Assembly: GCA_028291845.1 (NCBI GenBank)
Contig: JAQGNM010000583.1
Location: 1 to 14,915 of the forward strand
Length of the DNA stretch: 14,915 bases
Direction of reading: 5' to 3'
Source of the DNA: Massilia sp.
GTDB taxonomy: Bacteria; Pseudomonadota; Gammaproteobacteria; Burkholderiales; Burkholderiaceae_D
The position numbers and the translations under genes are program-made. A model generated the notes under the pieces. It was not told where the DNA came from. It did no database searches and worked only from the letters and a program-made list of their open reading frames with translations. How positions within the stretch are numbered: position 1 is the stretch's first letter; each line of letters opens with the position of its first letter. Positions 1 to 7,916 of this stretch are shown one piece after another.

Positions 1-970
1 CCGCATGCTCGACATGGGTTTTTTGCCCGACCTGCAGAGACTTATCAACATGCTGCCCAAGCAGCGCCAGAACCTGATGTTCTCGGCCACCTTCTCGCAA
101 GAAATCAAAAAGTTGGCCGCCAGCTTCCTCAACGATCCGGTCACCATCGAAGTGGCGAGAAGCAACGCCACCGCCGACAAGGTGACCCAGATCGTCTATA
201 AAGTACCCGAGTCGCAGAAGGTCGAAGTGGTGGAGTTCATCATCCGCCAGCGCGAGCTCAAACAAGTGATCGTCTTCTCCAACACCAAGATCGGCGCCTC
301 CAAGCTGGCGCGCCACCTCGAACAGGCCGGCATCAAGGCTTCCGCCATCCATGGCGACAAGACCCAGCAGGAACGCATGGCCGCGCTGGAGTCCTTCAAG
401 CAGGGCGAAATCGAAGTGCTGGTCGCCACCGACGTCGCCGCCCGCGGCCTCGACATCACCGATCTGCCGTGCGTGATCAATTACGACTTGCCCTACAACG
501 CCGAAGACTACGTCCACCGCATCGGCCGCACCGGCCGCGCCGGGGCGTCGGGCGACGCCTTGTCGGTGTATTCGGACAAGGACGAGCGTTTATTGGTCGA
601 TATTGAAAAGTTGATCAAGCAAAGCATCACCAAGGGTGAACTGGTGGGGTTCACTCCGGCGCCGGCCGCCGCATATGGCGAGCGCGCCGGGCCGCGCGGG
701 CGTGAGGAGCGTGGTGCACGCAGCGAGCGCAGTGTGGAAACGCGGCTTCGCCAGTCCGAGGGCGAGGATGGACCCCGCGGTGCGCGGTCGCCCCGCGCGA
801 CGGGCTCGTCGCCACGGCGTGATAAGGTGGATCCGTGGTTCCTAAAGCCATATGAGCCATCCGGCGCACCACGCCCGGAAAACGGACCGCATGTCTCAGC
901 AATACAATCGAAACCAAAGCAAAAGATCGCCGTTTTGTTGGGCGGCATTCCCAAGTCGGATCAGCAGTAA
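1..970 (+). CDS. rhlE: DEAD-box ATP-dependent RNA helicase, RhlE type, 3' part only
   Basis: Cytoplasmic ATP-dependent RNA unwinding, probably in ribosome assembly or RNA turnover. The gene enters from the left edge of the window; the reading frame is already open at base 2 and begins just after where motif II (DEAD) should lie, with RMLDMGF. Visible motifs are SAT (motif III, FSATFS), VIVFSNTK (motif IV region), VATDVAARGLDI (motif V) and HRIGRTGRAG (motif VI), so all of RecA domain 2 is present. After it comes a tail of about 100 residues rich in Arg, Gly, Ser and Pro, typical of RhlE-like proteins and usually taken as an unstructured RNA-binding extension. The TAA stop is at 968-970. The RhlE assignment over other DEAD-box paralogues comes from remembered similarity to Oxalobacteraceae proteins and from the tail ending in an AVLLGG-type sequence. 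It converges on the polysaccharide operon and is probably unrelated to it. Confidence 0.93.
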   Translation, partial: RMLDMGFLPDLQRLINMLPKQRQNLMFSATFSQEIKKLAASFLNDPVTIEVARSNATADKVTQIVYKVPESQKVEVVEFIIRQRELKQVIVFSNTKIGASKLARHLEQAGIKASAIHGDKTQQERMAALESFKQGEIEVLVATDVAARGLDITDLPCVINYDLPYNAEDYVHRIGRTGRAGASGDALSVYSDKDERLLVDIEKLIKQSITKGELVGFTPAPAAAYGERAGPRGREERGARSERSVETRLRQSEGEDGPRGARSPRATGSSPRRDKVDPWFLKPYEPSGAPRPENGPHVSAIQSKPKQKIAVLLGGIPKSDQQ

Positions 971-1064
971 ATTTTTTCGCTGGCGTCTCGGCTGTTCTGG
1001 TTGTCCTATTACAGCTGCTGAGGACGGCTGCCTCCGCCGTGGCGGCGACGCATCTTATTGCAGT

Positions 1065-1078
1065 CGCCAGCGCTGGCG
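1065..1078. repeat. Perfect 14-bp palindrome between convergent genes
   Basis: CGCCAGCGCTGGCG equals its own reverse complement. It begins two bases beyond the stop codon of the last gene of the minus-strand operon, in the 109-bp gap between that gene and the convergent helicase gene. As RNA it could fold as a 5-bp stem with a GCGC loop. A second GC-rich inverted repeat (CCGC/GCGG, 1034-1045) lies nearby. No T-tract follows on either strand, so it is not a convincing intrinsic terminator. It may be a transcript-end hairpin or chance in GC-rich DNA. Confidence 0.4.
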
Positions 1079-1079
1079 G

Positions 1080-3185
1080 TCATGGCGCGCCGATGGCTGC
1101 CGTTTCCTTGTCGCGCAGATGCATATGATGGAAGCTCAAGCCAAGTGCGCGCGCATCGTCGCCAGTTCCTGTCTGCTTGGGCGAAGTAGGCATGGGAATG
1201 GTGATGCCGATAGTCCTTTCGCTGCCGCTTGTATCGAACTCAAGCTTGACCGTCTCGAGCGCTTCCGGCGCGCGGAAGCGCCGTGTTTCTTTTCCTATCG
1301 TTACAATAACCTCGCGGCCGGAATTGGGTCCGTACGCTTGTACCTTCATTTCCAGGCTTAAGTGCTTTGGCAGGGGGGCGGCGAGCTCGAGTTCAACCTG
1401 CTTGGCGTCGGACCAGCGGCCGAACGCCTCCTGGGTCGACAATCCACTGTAGCGGACTACCATTGCGTCCGGTAATGGCTGGGAAAAGTCGATTTCCGTA
1501 ACACCCGGGGTTTGCGGCTTCTGCGGTCTCAGCAAAGTATAGCCTTTTCCCTCTATCACCTGGGCGGCGTATGCGCCAGGCACCTTGAACGTGCCAACGA
1601 TAAGAAGCCAGTTTTTTTTGTCCGCAAAAGCAGCCAAGTCAAACTGCTCGGTATTGGCCACGTCCTTCATTCGCATCCCCGCAGTCGAAAGATAGAATTT
1701 CGCCTTGTACAGTCCAGGCAGGCTTGCGCCCACGACTGTGATCTTGTCCAGTGCCTGCGGATCGAGAAAGTCGCGGGCGAACTTGGCGCCGTTGACGTAC
1801 GGATCGGAATAGACGGCCCAACGCAGCTCGCGCCCCAAGGCAAGGCCCGCACCAATCGCCAGTATCGGCATGAGCGCGTAGACAAACAGGGTTGCGCCGC
1901 GGCGCGCATTGAATGCCCACGCCACGATCGTCGCCAGAATGAGGGCACAGAAAAATGGGAATGCCTTCGGGAACATTGTCAGCCCGTGCAAGGCCGGGCT
2001 GTCTGCGATCAGGGGCGTATAGTCGAGCGGCAATCGCCATGCCGCATACAGCAGCGCCAGGCAAGCGGCGCTGGCCACAGGTAAGACGATACGCCGCGCT
2101 GACGTGACGGCTAGGTTAACCTGGCTTGCGACAAAAATCGTCAGCAATGGAAGCGCAAAGTCATAGTAACGCATATGCAATCGCTGGTCCGTATCGAAGC
2201 CGGTTCCGCTCACCGACACCGTGAACATGACAGTCACCGCAATCAGTGAGGCGAGCATGAGCGTGGCGTACAGGGCCAGGGCGCGCACTTGCGGCGACGC
2301 CGACGCGCGCAGCGGACGAACGGCGCCGAAGGTGAGCAGCACGGTGAGCGGGACCCCGAACAGTACCAGCAGTCCCAACAGGTGCCCGCGCAACACCCCC
2401 AGCGCCACGGTGACCACGTGCGAGATTGACTGGGTGGCTGCCGGTGAATTACCCGCCTGGGAGCGGTACAAGGGCCCAAACAAGCTCAAGCCGTTGGTAC
2501 CTGCCATCAGGTAGGCGATGCCGAAACGTACCACGGCAGCCGCCGCCAGCAGCAGGGCCAGCGTTTGCAGCGCATCGATCAGCCAGCCCCAGGTGGTGGT
2601 GCGACGCGTATAACAGCCCCATACCAGAAACAGGCACACTGCCGGGATGACGAACAAGCCGTGTGCCTTGATCAAGGCCAGCAGGCCCAGAATGATGCCT
2701 GCAAGGAGCGTGCGCGGGACCGTTGGTTCGTCCTGGTGACGTAGTACAGCCCACGTCAGCGCCCAGAAGAAGAGGAAATAGGTCGCTTCTGGCATGAAGT
2801 ACAGCGTATAGACATTGGCCGGTCCTCCCACCGATACCAGCGCGCACATGCAAGCGAGCGCCGGCGGCATCAATCGCCGCGCGATCGCGTACATGAATGG
2901 CGCAGCGGCGAGGAAAAGCAAACTGTTGAGCAAGCGCGCACAGTCGAGGAATCCGTCGCCACAGCTGTTCGTCGTCCTGAACAAGGCAAAGTACAGGTAG
3001 GAGGGCACAGTCGCTTCGCTGAAGGGCGTCAGGCGCGCAAAGGTGCTATATGCCGTTTCATCGGAGAAAATGGTCGGATACAGACCTGTGTTGCGAAAGC
3101 ATAAATACACAAAAATAAATGCCAGCCCAGCGGCTAACGATGCCGGGGCGGATAGGGAAGCGAAGAGTCGACTGTTCTTTGTCAT
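1080..3185 (-). CDS. Polytopic membrane glycosyltransferase-like protein (GT-C type) with extracytoplasmic C-terminal domain
   Basis: Probably transfers a sugar, or another group, from a polyprenyl-phosphate donor to a glycan on the outer face of the inner membrane. Read from the ATG at 3185 it has 701 residues: a hydrophobic first segment (about 13-33), then an early loop containing SDE (residues 41-43), the kind of acidic motif GT-C enzymes carry in their first periplasmic loop, then roughly ten more membrane spans to about residue 455. The remainder is soluble. Residues about 575-701 contain GLSTQEAFGRWSDA and AYGPNSG. From memory this matches a C-terminal domain shared by several Burkholderiales sugar or phosphoglycerol transferases (DUF7024-like). 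An in-frame TTG at 3194 is an alternative start; neither has a clear Shine-Dalgarno. The gene ends the operon, 49 nt after the GtrA-like gene. Membrane topology is firm; substrate and chemistry are unknown. Confidence 0.8.
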   Translation of the reverse strand: MTKNSRLFASLSAPASLAAGLAFIFVYLCFRNTGLYPTIFSDETAYSTFARLTPFSEATVPSYLYFALFRTTNSCGDGFLDCARLLNSLLFLAAAPFMYAIARRLMPPALACMCALVSVGGPANVYTLYFMPEATYFLFFWALTWAVLRHQDEPTVPRTLLAGIILGLLALIKAHGLFVIPAVCLFLVWGCYTRRTTTWGWLIDALQTLALLLAAAAVVRFGIAYLMAGTNGLSLFGPLYRSQAGNSPAATQSISHVVTVALGVLRGHLLGLLVLFGVPLTVLLTFGAVRPLRASASPQVRALALYATLMLASLIAVTVMFTVSVSGTGFDTDQRLHMRYYDFALPLLTIFVASQVNLAVTSARRIVLPVASAACLALLYAAWRLPLDYTPLIADSPALHGLTMFPKAFPFFCALILATIVAWAFNARRGATLFVYALMPILAIGAGLALGRELRWAVYSDPYVNGAKFARDFLDPQALDKITVVGASLPGLYKAKFYLSTAGMRMKDVANTEQFDLAAFADKKNWLLIVGTFKVPGAYAAQVIEGKGYTLLRPQKPQTPGVTEIDFSQPLPDAMVVRYSGLSTQEAFGRWSDAKQVELELAAPLPKHLSLEMKVQAYGPNSGREVIVTIGKETRRFRAPEALETVKLEFDTSGSERTIGITIPMPTSPKQTGTGDDARALGLSFHHMHLRDKETAAIGAP

Positions 3186-3234
3186 GAGGTGCAACAGGTG
3201 GGACGAGCGGTGGATCGGAAAAAGGGGCGCGCGG

Positions 3235-3624
3235 CTATTTGAAAATCCAGTATTTGCTCAGAATGTAACCATTGAGCGCCACCAGGGGGAGAGCAACGAT
3301 CTTGCCGAGCAAGGCGCTATCGGCTGCCGTATTCGGTACCAACAGTACGGCAAGGCTGACCAGCGCCAAGGTGAGCAGATAGTTGATCAGTACGACGACC
3401 ATGAATCTGAAAAACGCACCAGCGCTAAAGGCAGCGTTGAAGGTGACCGTGGTGTGATAAGCAAAGTTGGCCAACAGGCCCGCCGCGAAACCACCCGTGG
3501 TAGCCGGCAGGGGCGCCACGTGCAGCCGGAGCAGCCACCACATGAGTCCGACATCGATCAGCGCGCAGACAACGCCGCCTGCAAGGAACCGCAAAAATTG
3601 GCGGATTTCAATATTTCTCTTCAT
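3235..3624 (-). CDS. GtrA-like small membrane protein (putative polyprenyl-phosphate-sugar flippase)
   Basis: A 129-residue inner-membrane protein with four predicted spans (about 10-32, 40-60, 68-92 and 103-123) and the usual GtrA-family features: a QFLRFLAGG start to helix 1, an Asn/Ala-rich helix 2 followed by the TVTF region, and a C-terminus ending in LSKYWIFK. Characterised members are thought to flip undecaprenyl-phosphate-linked glucose for O-antigen glucosylation by phage-encoded serotype-conversion systems. Length is normal for the family. Its ATG overlaps the TGA of the upstream GT2 gene by four bases (3621-3624), so the two are probably translationally coupled. The downstream GT-C-like gene follows closely. 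Family membership is strong. The transported lipid-linked sugar is an inference from context. Confidence 0.9.
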   Translation of the reverse strand: MKRNIEIRQFLRFLAGGVVCALIDVGLMWWLLRLHVAPLPATTGGFAAGLLANFAYHTTVTFNAAFSAGAFFRFMVVVLINYLLTLALVSLAVLLVPNTAADSALLGKIVALPLVALNGYILSKYWIFK

Positions 3625-4589
3625 TTCGGCAGGAGCGCAACGTGCATCGCCCGTCGCGGGACCGAACTGATGTCATAGGCGAGAAACGCGAGGATCAGTT
3701 GAATTCCCATCAGCACCGGCATGGCTGATACCATCACCGTGCCAGCCGGTGTTTGCACGCCGGCACTAAGTGACTGGCTCCAGTGCCAGGCGCCGTAAAT
3801 GGTACCCCACATTAACATCAGTACGCCAAGCGGCAGTTCAATCGATGCAAGCGACATGTCTCGTAAATAATATTTGTAAAAAAGACGTTTAAAAAAGTTG
3901 CGGATATGCTTGCCGAGAAACTCCGTAGCGACCTGGGAAATTTTTAAATTGCTCACTTCATCGGCGTAGCGCGCGTCCATTGGCACGTCGATCACCCTGG
4001 CGCTAAAGGTGTTCAGCCGAAACAACATGTCAGTTTCAAAGAAATAACGGCGACTTATTTTAGCGAATGGCAAATGCCGCGCAGTTGCCGCGTGCAGCGC
4101 CGTGTAGCCATTTGTCGGATCGAACAAGTCCCAGTATCCGGACGACACTTTGCACATCAGCGAGAGCACCGCGTTGCCAAACAGGCGCAGCGGTGGCATC
4201 GCGCCGAGTTGTTCGAGGTCGAAAAAGCGGTTGCCTTTCGTATAATCGGCCTCGCCCGCAACAATTGGCGCGATAAATGCGGGAATCAGTGCCGGATCCA
4301 TTTGGCCGTCACCATCGATCTTCACCATCACGGTCATGCCGTCGGCGATCGCCGCTTGGTAGCCGCTCATCACGGCGCCTCCCACACCGAGATTTTCTGC
4401 ATGAAATATCACTCGTACCCGAGGATCGCTGCACTGCTGTTGCACCAAGGTGCCCGATCCATCGGGACATTTGTCATCGACCACATAAATGCGGTGAACC
4501 TCTGGGCCGATCGCGGCCAGCACCTGCGCGATATGTCTGGTCACCCGGTAGCTCGGAATGATGACGGCTATTTGAGCGTTTGAATTCAT
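3621..4589 (-). CDS. Family 2 glycosyltransferase with C-terminal membrane anchors (GtrB/DPM1-like)
   Basis: Likely makes a polyprenyl-phosphate-linked sugar on the cytoplasmic face of the inner membrane. The N-terminal GT-A domain shows IAVIIPSYR, VVDD (about residues 36-39) and the metal/nucleotide-sugar motif KIDGDGQMDP with Asp92-x-Asp94. A later FETDMLFRL segment corresponds to the acceptor-side ED-type motif of GT2 enzymes. After about residue 250 there are two hydrophobic segments (about 250-270 and 285-308), as in GtrB-type synthases. The ATG at 4589 is chosen because the strand-1 motif follows directly; an in-frame GTG at 4601 would add four residues. No strong ribosome-binding site is visible for either. 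The gene is about 108 nt from the preceding GT4 gene and overlaps the GtrA-like gene by four bases. That pairing favours a polyprenyl-phosphate acceptor, but the sugar is unknown. Confidence 0.88.
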   Translation of the reverse strand: MNSNAQIAVIIPSYRVTRHIAQVLAAIGPEVHRIYVVDDKCPDGSGTLVQQQCSDPRVRVIFHAENLGVGGAVMSGYQAAIADGMTVMVKIDGDGQMDPALIPAFIAPIVAGEADYTKGNRFFDLEQLGAMPPLRLFGNAVLSLMCKVSSGYWDLFDPTNGYTALHAATARHLPFAKISRRYFFETDMLFRLNTFSARVIDVPMDARYADEVSNLKISQVATEFLGKHIRNFFKRLFYKYYLRDMSLASIELPLGVLMLMWGTIYGAWHWSQSLSAGVQTPAGTVMVSAMPVLMGIQLILAFLAYDISSVPRRAMHVALLPK

Positions 4590-4697
4590 TGTTGAGTTCA
4601 CTATTTAATACATGAATTACCTGAGCAAACGGCGGTATAGCCGAAGGGCGAGGCAATGTAATATGCAAGTTCATCACTCGCACGCTGTTCAAGCAGA

Positions 4698-7600
4698 CTA
4701 CGGCGATCCTGGCGCCGCGTCGAGGTTGGCGATGGCACTGGCGTGTGACCATTGCGCGCTTCGCTTGCCTCCGCCGAGCAGCCGCAGCAGTTGTTGCGCA
4801 TTATCGCGCCAGCTGTGCCAGCGCATGCCGGCGGAACCCGGCACTTCGCCGATGTCGCGCAACGCCAGCCACTTTACAACGGCTTCGGCAAGATCGGCTG
4901 GGGCCATTCCTTCAAAATAGACGGCATGCTCGCCGGCAACTTCCCGAAACACGGGCAAACCACGCGCAATAATTGGCAGGTTGTGTCGTGCTGCTTCTAT
5001 GAGGGGCAAACCGAAGCCTTCGCCCTCACTTGGCTGGAGCAAACATTCACTGTCGCGATAAATGACTTCGAGCAAGGCGTCGTCCACCCCTTGAAGCCAA
5101 TGCAAGCGCTGGCCCGCTTCGGCGTGGTCACGCAGCCTTCTTACGATCTCCGGAATGGTGCGTCTTTCAGCCTCAGGTAAGTTTTTCCAGCCCTCGTTGC
5201 CAACGATGACAAGATTGACTTGCTTACCTGCGGCCCACAGTTGCTCGAACGCCGCCAGTGCCTGCAGATGTCCTTTGCGCGGCTCGATTGTTCCGACCAT
5301 CAAAAAACTCGGTCGTTTTGCCAGCGTCTCTGTGATGCTGACCGGGACGGAATGGTCGGCAACGCTAGCCTTGACGTGATCGATGTCGGCGCCATGGTGC
5401 AGGACGGCGACCGGAAGCATTTGTGACGGCGACACGTCCTGCGCGCTCAGCCATTCCACCGTTTCGGCAGCTACCGCTGCCGAAATGCAGATCAGGCGAT
5501 CGGCGTTGGCAGCAATGCAGCGCAACCAGTTTGCATGGGTGGCTTGTGCATTGCTCGGGAAAAATTCCGGACGCAGCACGGGCAACAGATCGTGAATCAG
5601 GAAGTTAACCTCCACCCCATGTGAGCGCAGGTGCGCGTAGACGCCGGCTCGTGCCGCTTCCACCACTGCTGCTGGCGCATAATCCGCGCAATAAAACACA
5701 TCGCCAGGCTGGATATCGATTGGCGCGTCGCATACCGCTGGCGCATCGATTCCCATCAGTTGCAAACCATAGCGGCGTGCATACCGAAAATGCCAGCGAT
5801 TGCCTTCGGTACTGAGCAGTACTGGCTCGACGCGAAAGCCGCGCTGAGGCAAATTCAGCAACTCGAGCAATTGTGTGCGGACAACCCGTTCGATGCCGGT
5901 CTTCAAATCATGGTGCGCGATCGTCGAGACGTCGACCAGTAGCTGGCGCTGCGCCAATGGTGCAGGCGCGCGCGCCAGACCTTCGGCAAGCTTGCGCCGC
6001 AACCGATCGTCCTTGCGCACCGACGCAATCGCAGAAAACTTGCGCATGAATGCATGGCGGTTCGACTGTGACTCGGCCATCGCCAGGTCGAGCGCGTCAC
6101 GGTAGAGGGTTGCGCAATGCTCGGGGCGATGTCGAGTGGCCAGCACCTCGCGCGCACGGGATCCCAGTTCGGCCCGGCGCATGGGATCGGCGTGCAAGGC
6201 TTCAAGCGCGACAACGATGTCAGCCGCCTCGCAGCGGTCGGCAAGCATCCACACGGCGTCGCCGGGCAGCGTCGCCATCGACCCATTCGCGTTGACGATA
6301 CATGGCAGGCCGTAGTTCATGACATCGAGCACTGCCGCCGAAGTTTCGCCGCGTGAAGTAGTGCGCAGCTGGATCCCCAGGTCCGCTGCTTGCAAATATT
6401 GACGGTAGACGGGTTCGTCGGTCCAGCCGGCAATTCGCACAGTGTCGCCGGCGCCGGCCAGTCTGATGGTTTCGGCCAGATTCGCGCCGAATTCGCCGGC
6501 ATGGTTGGCGCCGACCAGTACGAGTAGGCAGCCGGTATCTTTGCCCAGTTTCGAAGCCAGCCACGCGTCGACGAGCACATCGCTCAACTTGGTGGGACCG
6601 ATATAACCGAACGTACAAACGAGAAAAACGTCGTCGCCGATGCCCAGCGCGGCGCGCGCCGCATGCCTGTCCTGCAGCGGCGGCGCTTCGCGGGGTAGCG
6701 GTACCACAGTCCAATGACGCGCCGCCTGCTCGCCGTACCATTCCCGCGCCAATTCAACTGCATGGGTGGAATGCACAATCACGCGAGAAGCGCCCTCGAG
6801 CACTTCAAGATTGCACGGATAATCATTCATGGCCTCGGCATGATTGTTCGGCAACTGACTTGCCCGCAATCCGCTGAAACCATGTGATTTGAACAGGGCG
6901 TCGCTCCACGCATTTGGAATGCCGCCAGTCATTTGCTCGTACGCTAGAACATTACTTAAATAAAAATCGTGAAGAACCACGGTCCCCGGATGCTGACGCA
7001 AAAGGGCAAACATGCTGCTGTGAAAAGGACTATTGCCAAATTGGTACAAAATCTGATCGAAGTCGGCAGTGTTCCTTGTCAGCCACGCGGGGTCATGACG
7101 TGGCAAGACGGCGAGCGCGGGGGGCAGCGTGACCTCCGTTTGATCGATGACGAGCGTGATGTCGAAGTCGTCCAGCATTGCCGGCAGCAGCTGAACTGCA
7201 TAGTCAGCGATGCCGGTTCGTTCAGGTGGCAAAGGGGTGACGAAAGCGAGGCGGCGCCGCGTGCGTTGTACCGGCTCACGCGCAATCTTTGATGCAATAT
7301 GTTGCGAGAAGCCTGACAAAACTGCCGCTGCGGCCAGATCAAAATCGCGCAGATCGATCTGAAGCGCTGTTTCGTTGCGCAGATCGGCAGCCGTGGCGGC
7401 GGCGGTAGGCAGCGCCAGTACCATGTCCGCTTCGGCGATTTGCAATCGGCGGCCGGTGAGAAACGATTCGACGGCTGGATCAGCGGTGCGCTCAGAGGCC
7501 GGCACTTCCTGCAACAGCACGGCGGTGCAAAGATCCCCTGCCAGCCTGCCTTGCGACCAGATACTGTCGTCGGAAAATCCATCGAACGGTCCGCCAACGA

Positions 7601-7916
7601 TGACCGCGTCAGCATGCAGTTGGGCAATTGTATAGTCACGCAGCAACTCGCTGGTATGACGCCGCTCGCCGTTATCGGTTTGCTCAAAGCCGGTCGATGC
7701 CAAGCCCTCGAACAGGTAAATTTGTCCTTGTGTAAGCAGGCCGTCAAAATGGCGGCGGAGTGGGCCAATATCCGGCAGCGCGCTGTTGAGCAAAATCATG
7801 ATGACATGGTCACCGGTGGCGCGTAACAGCGCTTCGGTCAGGCCCACTGCGCACTGGGCTTTGCCACCATCGATGCCGTTTAATTGAACCGTTTGTAAGT
7901 CGATGACAATGCGCAT
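4698..7916 (-). CDS. Multi-module family 4 glycosyltransferase (half-module plus two full GT-B modules)
   Basis: A soluble protein of 1072 residues, probably building the polysaccharide repeat on a lipid carrier at the cytoplasmic membrane face. Three parts are visible. Residues 1 to about 215 begin MRIVIDLQTVQ and resemble only the N-terminal half of a GT-B fold. Residues about 218-640 are a full GT4 module: LAFVTPLPPERTGIADYA starts the acceptor half, and the donor half contains GYIGPTKLSDVLVDA and RGETSAAVLD. Residues about 657-1045 are a second module starting LLVDVSTIAHHDLKTGIERV, with MVGTIEPRKGH and a canonical EX7E motif in EGFGLPLIE (about residue 965). The first full module lacks a canonical EX7E. 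The ATG at 7916 overlaps the methyltransferase stop by one base (TGATG); a TTG at 7919 is possible. Such fusions can add two different linkages from one polypeptide. Which sugars are added cannot be read from the sequence. Confidence 0.88.
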   Translation of the reverse strand: MRIVIDLQTVQLNGIDGGKAQCAVGLTEALLRATGDHVIMILLNSALPDIGPLRRHFDGLLTQGQIYLFEGLASTGFEQTDNGERRHTSELLRDYTIAQLHADAVIVGGPFDGFSDDSIWSQGRLAGDLCTAVLLQEVPASERTADPAVESFLTGRRLQIAEADMVLALPTAAATAADLRNETALQIDLRDFDLAAAAVLSGFSQHIASKIAREPVQRTRRRLAFVTPLPPERTGIADYAVQLLPAMLDDFDITLVIDQTEVTLPPALAVLPRHDPAWLTRNTADFDQILYQFGNSPFHSSMFALLRQHPGTVVLHDFYLSNVLAYEQMTGGIPNAWSDALFKSHGFSGLRASQLPNNHAEAMNDYPCNLEVLEGASRVIVHSTHAVELAREWYGEQAARHWTVVPLPREAPPLQDRHAARAALGIGDDVFLVCTFGYIGPTKLSDVLVDAWLASKLGKDTGCLLVLVGANHAGEFGANLAETIRLAGAGDTVRIAGWTDEPVYRQYLQAADLGIQLRTTSRGETSAAVLDVMNYGLPCIVNANGSMATLPGDAVWMLADRCEAADIVVALEALHADPMRRAELGSRAREVLATRHRPEHCATLYRDALDLAMAESQSNRHAFMRKFSAIASVRKDDRLRRKLAEGLARAPAPLAQRQLLVDVSTIAHHDLKTGIERVVRTQLLELLNLPQRGFRVEPVLLSTEGNRWHFRYARRYGLQLMGIDAPAVCDAPIDIQPGDVFYCADYAPAAVVEAARAGVYAHLRSHGVEVNFLIHDLLPVLRPEFFPSNAQATHANWLRCIAANADRLICISAAVAAETVEWLSAQDVSPSQMLPVAVLHHGADIDHVKASVADHSVPVSITETLAKRPSFLMVGTIEPRKGHLQALAAFEQLWAAGKQVNLVIVGNEGWKNLPEAERRTIPEIVRRLRDHAEAGQRLHWLQGVDDALLEVIYRDSECLLQPSEGEGFGLPLIEAARHNLPIIARGLPVFREVAGEHAVYFEGMAPADLAEAVVKWLALRDIGEVPGSAGMRWHSWRDNAQQLLRLLGGGKRSAQWSHASAIANLDAAPGSP

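Noticed and set aside
508..954. Long minus-strand open frame opposite the helicase C-terminal tail
   Set aside because: It is a shadow of the Arg/Gly-rich coding sequence of the helicase; the plus-strand frame carries clear helicase motifs.
4631..4640. GGCGGTAT resembling the ops/JUMPstart element
   Set aside because: It is on the plus strand, opposite to operon transcription, mismatches the ops consensus at its last position, and is not near the operon's start.
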